Positions 56,001 through 64,000 of a DNA stretch of 64,000 nt are shown in pieces. The first letter of the stretch is position 1, and each line of letters starts with the position of its first letter. Under the pieces are notes generated by a model that did no database searches, had not been told where the DNA came from, and saw only the letters and a list, made by a program, of their open reading frames with translations. The stretch covers positions 35,521,876 through 35,585,875 of the forward strand of contig CM037868.1 in the NCBI GenBank assembly GCA_021292105.1, written 5' to 3'. Source of the stretch: Anadara kagoshimensis. Taxonomy: Eukaryota; Mollusca; Bivalvia; Arcoida; Arcidae. The position numbers and the translations under genes are program-made.

Positions 56001-56885
56001 TCTGACTTTCCCGGCGTCAGGATAATGGACCGGTGGAACAACTGCCTCTTCAACTGGTGTCTCGATAAACTTAAAGTCGGTAGTACAAAGCTACACACAT
56101 CGGAGTGGTGTTATCTGACTTTCCCGGCGTCAGGATAATGGACGGGTGGAACAACTGCCTCTTCAACTGGTGTCTCGATAAACTTAAAGTCGGTAGTACA
56201 AAGCTACACACATCGGAGTGGTGTTATCTGACTTTCCCGGCGTCAGGATAATGGACCGGTGGAACAACTGCCTCTTCAACTGGTGTCTCGATAAACTTAA
56301 AGTCGGTAGTACAAAGCTACACACATCGGAGTGGTGCTATCTGACTTTCCCGGCGTCAGGATAATGGACGGTGGAACAACTGCCTCTTCAACTGGTGTCT
56401 CGATAAACTTAAAGTCGGTAGTACAAAGCTACACACATCGGAGTGGTGTTATCTGACTTTCCCGGCGTCAGGATAATGGACGGGTGGAACAACAGCCTCT
56501 GAAACTGCTGTCTCGATGAACTTAAAGTCGGTAATACAAAGCTACACACATCGGAGTGGTGCTATCTGACTTTCCCGGCGTCAGGATAATGGACGGGTGG
56601 AACAACAGCCTCTTCAACTGGTGTCTCGATAAACTTAATGTCGGTAGTACAAAGCTACACGCATCGGAGTGGTGTTATCTGACTTTCCCGGCGTCAGGAT
56701 AATGGACCGGTGGAACAACAGCCTCTTCAACTGGTGTCTCGATAAACTTAATGTCGGTAGTACAAAGCTACACACATCGGAGTGGTGTTATCTGACTTTC
56801 CCGGCGTCAGGATAATGGACCGGTGGAACAACAGCCTCTTCAACTGGTGTCGCGATAAACTTAAAAGTCGGTAGTACAAAGCCGG
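50022..56885 (+). repeat. 113-bp satellite array, about 60 copies
   Basis: A unit starting GGTAGTACAAAGCTACACAC and containing GGTGTTATCTGACTTTCCCG, GCGTCAGGATAATGGACCGG and CTCGATAAACTTAAAGTCG recurs every 113 bp (for example 51129 and 51242). The first two units carry extra TATATAATACA text and look ancestral. Variant segments (GAAACTGG, ACAACAACTG, TTCAACTGG; GGACCGG or GGACGGG) are shuffled in blocks. The last unit runs into GCCGGCATACGCATAATACA at 56880. Frames of 84 codons recur only because of the period. Confidence 0.97.
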
Positions 56886-57490
56886 CATACGCATAATACA
56901 CATTGTCAGTCAATAAACATGTGTGGTTACATCGGGGTGGTGTAATCTGACTGACATTGCACCACAAGGCTTACAGGTGGAGTAAAGAAATAGTACTAAA
57001 TAAGTCGGTTGCTTAGTAAACAAGTAATGGTTAGTGATCGAAAAGCTGCTGAGATACCGTTAAATATACCAGCTGCCCAATAGCTGTCGAAATATACAGT
57101 ACAGACCTGTTGAAAGTAATCACTAAGCTAACGAATTAGTGATGAATCGGCAGTTCATTTCGGCTTTCCAGTTAGCTATATACAGGGGGGGGGGGTGTCA
57201 TCTGACTGACATTGCACCGCAAGGTTTACAAGTCGGCTGCTGAGTAAACAAGTCTAATAGCTGTCGAAATAAACAGTACAGTCCTGTTGAAAGTAATCAC
57301 TAAGCTAACGAATTAGTGATGAATCGGCAGTTCATTTCGGCTTTCCAGTTAGCTATATACATGGGGGGGTGTCATCTGACTGACATTGCATCGCAAGGTT
57401 TACAAGTGGGCTGCTGAGTAAACAAGTCTAATAGCTGTCGAAATAAACAGTACAGACCTGTTGAAAGTACGCACTAAGCTAACGAATTAG
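56886..57490. repeat. MITE A-related segment repeated three times after the satellite
   Basis: AATCTGACTGACATTGCACC (about 56945), ATCTGACTGACATTGCACCG (about 57202) and ATCTGACTGACATTGCATCG (about 57374) each lead into AACAGTACAG-CCTGTTGAAAGTA and CACTAAGCTAACGAATTAGT. Poly-G runs precede the second and third. CATCGGGGTGGTGTAATCTGAC here resembles CATCGGAGTGGTGTTATCTGAC of the 113-bp unit, so the satellite probably grew from this kind of sequence. Confidence 0.65.
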
Positions 57491-57909
57491 TGCGCAATTT
57501 TTTTTCATAAAATACCAGCATATGAGTAATTCAAATATCCAGTTATTTAGAAATGTTACAATTTCACCAATGCTAACAATTTACATATTTGCAACTAGAA
57601 TGTATATCATTTTGCTTTCGATAAAATGTCTCCAATTCTACTAAAATCGAGGATAACATTGCTAATCATACTTAATTTCTTTATTTGAGTAAAAAACCCA
57701 GATATTCGATGAATCGGCGGCTCATTTCGGCTCCCTAGTCAACTAGGCAGCTGTCACAAGCTTTCTTTTGTTTTTTTTTTCTTTTTTCCCCTTAGCTCAG
57801 TGTTGTTAAAACCATCGACAGGCCTGTACTGTACAGGTATGCTACAATACACAATAAACAACCTAGTGGTTTACTTTCAACAGACACAGGCCTGTACTGT
57901 AGGTAACGA

Positions 57910-58075
57910 GGGGCCGATTCGAAAGAACAGTAACTTTAATTTCGTAAAGACGAGTGTTTTGCGAAAGAACAGTCACTTCCCACTTTCAAGTCTTGGGTCA
58001 AACCCGGTCGGGGTTCGAACCCATGACCACCCACTTACGGATCGAACACTTTACCAACTGAGCTACCGCAGTGTA
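57910..58075 (-). mobile_element. SINE fragment with head
   Basis: CGAAAGAACAGTAACTTTAA, CACTTTCAAGTCTTGGGTCA, GGGGTTCGAACCCATGACC and ACCAACTGAGCTACCGCAGT are present. The tail half is absent, replaced by MITE family A text (GACAGGCCTGTACTGTA near 57820). Confidence 0.8.
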
Positions 58076-58805
58076 TTTTTAAACTTTAGACAAACCTGCA
58101 CTATACGCTACAATACACAATAAACAACATGTATTGTTTTTAAATCTGTATAAAATTTTGGATTATAATCTTACTGATATAATAAAGATTACAGTATAAC
58201 AAGACATTCATCGATATAAAATACTCATTCATAAAATTGTATATCACTTTCTATCGATCTGAGTCGGAAACAGTGAGGTTCTGTGATTTACAAAATATTT
58301 TGTTTCAGGGTGTAACTACACTTTCAAGAAAATTTGATAATTTTTAATACAACTATAAAAGCGTGATCAAATCAAATTTAACAATATTTTATCCAATGAC
58401 CGCAGGTTTTACATAAAGATTCGATTGTGCACGTGAACTTGTGTAGCAGACGATTGCGTGACAATTTCAATCGGGAGGTCAAATAACTGTTCGGAAGTAC
58501 CTCTAATGCGAGTCATAAGGTACATTCGGGAGTAAAAGTGAACCTGATAGGGTCAAAGGTCATGATAAATGCAGTCTAATCATTTAATTAATGGGGTTAT
58601 TTTTTATGTCCATTCACAAACAACGTTCAATCATGAGCGCGTTCATTTATTAGATATTATTAATTTTTTGGCATTTTGTATTAAATTTCAATCCTAATTT
58701 CATAACTAATAGCCCGTGTAAATACAAAAATGTTTAGTTGTTTTCACTGGAAGGTAATAAAAATCAAAATTATGTATTATGGAATTTCGTGTTTTCTTCC
58801 ATCGT
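58076..58805. other. gene-free interval
   Basis: AT-rich, no supported gene or repeat family. Confidence 0.4.
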
Positions 58806-58809
58806 TAAA

Positions 58810-59092
58810 ATAAAACCCTGGCGGGGTCTGACCCAAAACTTGAAAGTGGGTAGCGACTGTTCTTTCGCCAAGCACTCGGCATTACGAAATGAAAGTCACG
58901 GTTCCTTCGGATGGGAACTTAAAATAAACGAGGTCCCGTGTCACGGTGGGCTTGGCACGGTAAAGAACCCTGTGTATGATGCCAAAAGCGCAAAGCACAG
59001 GCAAAATTTCTGCATCTTCGCCTATAGCTGGTGACGTCTCGATATAAGTGAAATATTCGTGACTGTGACGTTTAACACTATTACTCAACTCC
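58810..59092 (+). mobile_element. SINE copy, head lost
   Basis: CTGGCGGGGTCTGACCCAAA, ACTTGAAAGTGGGTAGCGAC, AGCACTCGGCATTACGAAAT, GAGGTCCCGTGTCACGGTGG and CGCCTATAGCTGGTGACGTC lead to an end at CACTATTACTCAACTCC. Confidence 0.88.
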
Positions 59093-60486
59093 ATTGTTAA
59101 AAACTGAAAATCCCCACTAACTACCAGGATATACAACTTATGGAATATATACTCCTTCATGCAAAGTATTTACTTCATGTAGTTAAATTTGGTTACTGCA
59201 AATATGTTGTTGTTGAATGTTGCTTTACGTTTGTGACTCGTTACTACATAGGTGACACTATTTTATTACATTAATTTGAGGTAGTTACAACATACATGTA
59301 CTAGTGTCCTACCACGTCGAACAGCAATTTTTTTAGATATTCGCGACAAAAACTATTTTATTAATCTCTATGCATTAATCTATGAACAAGTCAGTGTATG
59401 CATGTAAAGTGCGAGTGTTTTACGGTCTGCCTTGTACCAGCGCGTACCCAGGGCGGCTTTAAGGTGCTAGCTCACAGAATCAGTATGCCACAGACAAGCG
59501 TGCCACTCCCCCAGTCCATTATACTGACACCGGGTGAACCAGTAAAGGTCAACACATGTGGCTTGAGCCTTGGTCCTTTTGGATATTTATTCAATCCCTT
59601 GAACAAAATTTTAATTCAACAATTTTGGTCTGATGAGGAACTTGAGTAGGTATTATGTAATAAGAAATTTATCATTTGTTTATGAAATCAGGGCCCTCGA
59701 TGCCACTCAACATTAAGAAACGTCTGCGACGTTTAGGACCTATTGCAATTTTCAGTATACAAATACGGTTAGATTTAGGACCAACTTTCCAGTACCGTTA
59801 ATGAGACCCGTAAGCTCGCGTTTAAGACCCGACTTCGCCACAGAGGCCATCTTTCAGCTGGATGAAGTGCCCATTGAGATCTAATGAAAAGTTCTAATAC
59901 AAATATGTACGCTTTGTTGAATGGATACATAAAACAATAAAGATACAACACTATACGATAGATAGAGACGAAATCATCTTCCGTAAATAAATCAAAACGT
60001 TTGGAGTACCTCTTGACTTATTGTCCAACCTTCATTCCAGGCGATTGTCAAACATTGCATCATCTTAATCTCTCAAGTGTTTGTCTAACATGATAAATTC
60101 TAAACAACCGACATGTAATAATCAGGTTTTCTTAACGCTTTGATACGGGTACCCTGATTTTGTATAATCTAGACTGGTACCCATTATAATCTTGTTTATT
60201 TTGTAAATCCCTTATCTTAAAGGGTCACCATTGATGTCAAATATAAACTTTATCATCGATGATATAGCTCAATAAGATGGGAAATAAAATTATTCAAAAT
60301 CGCGAGATTTGCAAAATCACTTGTCATAAGGTGCACGATAGATTGCACAACGTGTGGTAAATTTTTCCGGATACTGAGTTTCTGTCTCTCGCGTTTCTTT
60401 CTCTCCTATTTTCATTAGCGTATTTCAGTATGCCAGATAAAAATATCATTTTGGAGGAAATTTCTTATATTTGATGAAAATATTTA
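59093..60486. other. unassigned interval
   Basis: The 83-codon frame at 59398-59649 (CGLSLGPFGYLFNPLNK) has no splice context and no recognised domain. The text AGTCCATTATACTGACACCG within it looks like repeat sequence. I support no gene here. Confidence 0.35.
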
Positions 60487-60632
60487 TACAGGCCAACCTG
60501 TCTGAAAAGGCCATCCAAAGGAACCAGTAAGAGTGGCCTTTATAATATGAATAAAGAACAATTGGGATACAATTTCACTGGCCTTTATATGCAGGTGGCC
60601 CTTATATAGAGGTGACCTTTAAGGCAGGTTGG
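60487..60632 (+). mobile_element. MITE family C copy, shortened
   Basis: TACAGGCCAACCTGTCTGAA at the left and CCTTTAAGGCAGGTTGGA at the right; about 146 bp because the block between GTGGCCTTTATA and ATATGAATAAAG is deleted. Confidence 0.75.
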
Positions 60633-61045
60633 AAACGAACAAAACAAAACAAAACCAATGAATACGTTACGTTTTTGTACAATTTATGTGCGACTTACGT
60701 TGTACATATTACAACCATAACGGCCACTGGGTGTTAAATTTTTTCCCCGAAACAGTCGAGGCTCAAGGATTTGTGGAAAAACGTTCTTTTGAACATACAT
60801 GTATAACATTGCCGGAATTCTAAATAAAATATGAATTAAAAGATGTCTCACAGAAACGAGCTTTGAAATGGCTTTATTTCGTTAAAATTAAAAAGTTAGT
60901 CGCAGATACGCTTCTTGATTTAGGCATCGAGAAAATGTCACTTTCCAGGTGAGCGTGGGCCTTACAACCAAATAGATATTGGGTTATTTTGAACTTCGGG
61001 TTTTTTATAGAGGATGGATGAACCCATGGTTCCTTTGGGCCACAA

Positions 61046-61277
61046 TACAGTAAAGACCTGCCGAAAATTTAACACTCACCGAACGAATTATTGCCGAATT
61101 TGAATCGACAGCTGATCTTCGTCTCTCGGTAACTATATCTCGGATGTATTTCGACAGCGGTTATCTAACTACCTGCATGTTTCGATCACTAGCTATCATT
61201 ATATCTGCCATTCGGCAGTTAAGCTTCGACTTCTTTCAGTAAGGTCTGTGTTCAACTTTCGACAGGTCTGTACTGTA
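61046..61277. mobile_element. MITE family A, complete copy
   Basis: TACAGTAAAGACCTGCCGAA at the left and TCGACAGGTCTGTACTGTA at the right; 232 bp. The interior GACAGCTGATCTTCGTCTCT and GCCATTCGGCAGTTAAGCTT are typical. Confidence 0.85.
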
Positions 61278-61280
61278 CGG

Positions 61281-61496
61281 TACAGACTTGTCGAAAGTTT
61301 AACAATAAGTTACTGAATTGATGCCGAATCGTCAGCGTCTTTCTGCGGTTTGTTAGCTCGGCAGCTTTCGGTAGCTTCTATATATCTCTGGTCACCTTCT
61401 CGGCTGCTGGGTATCCATGTCTCGGTCACTTGAAAATCCAGGATTCGACTTTTTTACATTTGCTCGCTGTTAAACTTTTGACAGGTCTGCACTGTA
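61281..61496. mobile_element. MITE family A, complete copy, adjacent to the previous one
   Basis: TACAGACTTGTCGAAAGTTT at the left and TTTTGACAGGTCTGCACTGTA at the right; 216 bp. It contains CTCGGCAGCTTTCGGT, the seed of the 91-bp array at 3505-4380. It lies 3 bp after the preceding copy. Confidence 0.85.
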
Positions 61497-61669
61497 CCTT
61501 TGCACAGTCCTTATCGAAACGGTCCTACTCTTGACACAATTCCATTGTCTTAAGTTGTTACTTGAGATTAATAAATAAATATTTTGATGGAATGTGCACA
61601 TTGAACTCTTAGGAGTGAAAATATGCACAAAACTCTAAATTCTCGGTGACATAATACCAATACTACCAA

Positions 61670-63587
61670 CAGTACAGGCATGTCGAAAATTTAACCCTGA
61701 GCTACATTACAGACCTGTCGATAGATTAACACTGAGCTACAGTACAGACCTGTCGATAGATTAACACTGAGCTACAGTACAGACCTGTCGATAGATTAAC
61801 ACTGAGCTACAGTACAGACCTGTCGATAGATTAACCCTGAGCTACAGTACAGACCTGTCGATAGATTAACACTGAGCTACAGTACAGACCTGTCGATAGA
61901 TTAACACTGAGCTACAGTACAGACCTGTCGATAGATTAACACTGAGCTACAGTACAGACCTGTCGATAGATTAACACTGAGTTACAGTACAGACCTGTCG
62001 ATAGATTAACACTGAGCTACAGTACAGACCTGTCGATAGATTAACACTGAGCTACAGTACAGACCTGTCGATAGATTAACACTGAGCTACAGTACAGACC
62101 TGTCGATAGATTAACACTGAGTTACAGTACAGACCTGTCGATAGATTAACACTGAGCTACAGTACAGACCTGTCGATAGATTAACACTGAGCTACAGTAC
62201 AGACCTGTCGATAGATTAACACTGAGCTACAGTACAGACCTGTCGATAGATTAACACTGAACTACAGTACAGACCTGTCGATAGATTAACACTGAGCTAC
62301 AGTACAGACCTGTCGATAGATTAACACTGAGCTACAGTACAGACCTGTCGATAGATTAACACTGAGCAACAGTACAGACCTGTCGTCGATAGATTAACAC
62401 TGAGCTACAGTACAGTACAGACCTGTCGATAGATTAACACTGAGTTACAGTACAGACCTGTCGATAGATTAACACTGAGCTACAGTACAGACCTGTCGAT
62501 AGATTAACACTGAGTTACAGTACAGACCTGTCGATAGATTAACACTGAGTTACAGTACAGACCTGTCGATAGATTAACACTGAGCTACAGTACAGACCTG
62601 TCGATAGATTAACACTGAGTTACAGTACAGACCTGTCGATAGATTAACACTGAGTTACAGTACAGACCTGTCGATAGATTAACACTGAGCTACAGTACAG
62701 ACCTGTCGATAGATTAACACTGAGCTACAGTACAGACCTGTCGAAAGTTTAACACTGAGTTACAGTACAGACCTGTCGATAGATTAACACTGAGCTACAG
62801 TACAGACCTGTCGATAGATTAAAACTGAGCTACAGTGCAGACCTGTCGATAGATTAACACTGAGCTACAGTACAGACCTGTCGATAGATTAACACTGAGC
62901 TACAGTACAGACCTGTCGATAGATTAACACTGAGCTACAGTACAGACCTGTCGATAGATTAACACTGAGCAACAGTACAGACCTGTCGATAGATTAACAC
63001 TGAGTTACAGTACAGACCTGTCGAAAGTTTAACACTGAGTTACAGTACAGACCTGTCGATAGATTAACACTGAGCTACAGTACAGACCTGTCGATAGATT
63101 AACACTGAGCTACAGTACAGACCTGTCGATAGATTAACACTGAGCTACAGTACAGACCTGTCGATAGATTAACACTGAGCTACAGTACAGACCTGTCGAT
63201 AGATTAACACTGAGCTACAGTACAGACCTGTCGATAGATTAACACTGAGCTACAGTACAGACCTGTCGATAGATTAACACTGAGCTACAGTACAGACCTG
63301 TCGATAGATTAACACTGAGCTACAGTACAGACCTGTCGATAGATTAACACTGAGCAACAGTACAGACCTGTCGATAGATTAACACTGAGCTACAGTACAG
63401 ACCTGTCGAAAGTTTAACACTGAGTTACAGTACAGACCTGTCGATAGATTAACACTGAGTTACAGTACAGACCTGTCGATAGATTAACACTGAGCTACAG
63501 TACAGACCTGTCGATAGATTAACACTGAGCTACAGTACAGACCTGTCGATAGATTAACACTGAGCTACAGTACAGACCTGTCGAAAA
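61670..63587 (+). repeat. 35-bp minisatellite, about 55 copies
   Basis: The unit AGTACAGACCTGTCGATAGA with TTAACACTGAGCTAC recurs every 35 bp (61741, 61776). It corresponds to the left terminus of MITE family A (CAGTACAGACCTGTCGAAAG, TTTAACACTGAGCTA). Most units carry GATAGATT in place of GAAAGTTT, and a few near 62740, 63010 and 63405 keep the GAAAGTTT form. One unit (about 62385) has a small CGT insertion and the next an extra ACAGT. Confidence 0.97.
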
Positions 63588-63646
63588 ATACTTAAGTGCG
63601 GAATAGTGCCAAACCAAGTAACTCGTCTTGACCTCTAGTTAGCTAT

Positions 63647-63693
63647 ACAGACAAACATGTCTATAAGGCCACCAAGGGTCTCAGTAAAAGTGG
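63647..63693 (+). mobile_element. MITE family C fragment
   Basis: ACAGACAAACATGTCTATAA followed by GGCCACCAAGGG and TCAGTAAAAGTGG is the left third of the family. It is broken off by a SINE. Confidence 0.6.
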
Positions 63694-64000
63694 TCGTGGC
63701 TTCGAAGCCCGACCAGGTCGGATCCAAGACTTGAAGGTGGCCAATGACTGTTCTTCCGCCAAACACTCGGCATTACGAAATGAAAGTCACTTTTCTTTCA
63801 GATGGGAACTTCAAATAAAAAAGGTACTATGTGATGGTAGGCTTGACACTATGAAATATTTGAAGTTTTTGCCTTTGAGGTGCGTACAGTGTACAGGGAG
63901 GGTCTCCAACGAGCCATACTTTCTGTGATACATTGTTATCATGTGATGCATTGGTTCATCAGGTCTTTTCCGAAGGACTCTGTGACTTTCATTGCTACAT
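63694..64000 (+). mobile_element. SINE copy running to the window edge, chimeric
   Basis: GGCTTCGAAGCCCGACCAGG, AAGACTTGAAGGTGGCCAAT, AACACTCGGCATTACGAAAT and GATGGGAACTTCAAATAAAA are main-subfamily body. After about 63870 the text (GAGGTGCGTACAGTGTACAG, GGGAGGGTCTCCAACGAG, TGACTTTCATTGCTACAT) resembles the second subfamily. The window ends within it. Confidence 0.65.

Overview
This is eukaryotic nuclear DNA, AT-rich, intron-bearing and dominated by repeats. The repeats point to a bivalve mollusc: tRNA-headed SINEs, short TIR elements, elements that open with an AGCTCACCTGAGC-type end, and several minisatellite arrays. The species cannot be named from the sequence.

One gene is well supported. 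It lies on the + strand from about 11308 (TATA box) to 31884 (stop). It has five coding exons, and all four introns are phase 1: 11372-11390, 12675-12974, 17942-18025, 18815-18856, and a large last exon at 21262-22607 plus 28555-31884. The deduced product is 1,706 residues: an N-terminal death-fold (DED/DD-like) domain, a linker with a KKRR cluster, a STAND-type P-loop NTPase resembling nSTAND3, and a long C-terminal ankyrin-type region with five approximately 140-residue super-repeats. The architecture is that of an NLR-like innate sensor: signalling domain, nucleotide switch, ligand-sensing repeats.

The last exon is split by a 5,941-bp foldback-type transposon (22608-28548). It has long inverted termini built of 178-bp tandem units and a 6-bp target duplication (AGGCTA). 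The reading frame is intact on both sides. The element carries a GTAACA donor at its left end and TTTTATTTCTAG acceptors in its right-hand units. The outermost pair is phase 1, like every host intron, so splicing 22624-28492 would leave an open frame with only 26 extra codons. The left units also carry a stop codon followed by AATAAA, which could instead yield a 616-residue DED-NTPase protein. This is the most interesting locus in the window.

Layout: 1-330 GA microsatellites; 569-4431 a TIR element swollen by 70-bp and 91-bp tandem arrays; 4.4-11.3 kb SINE, MITE and other repeat copies; 11.3-31.9 kb the sensor gene, with a long-TIR element nested in a MITE in intron 2 and the foldback element in exon 5; 32-45.5 kb gene-poor sequence with MITEs, SINEs and microsatellites; 45.8-49.4 kb a 3.57-kb TIR element inserted in a (TA)n tract; 50.0-56.9 kb a 113-bp satellite with higher-order structure; 57-61.5 kb MITE and SINE copies; 61.7-63.6 kb a 35-bp minisatellite derived from the end of the same MITE family as 569-4431. 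No rRNA, genuine tRNA gene, CRISPR array or transposase gene was recognised.
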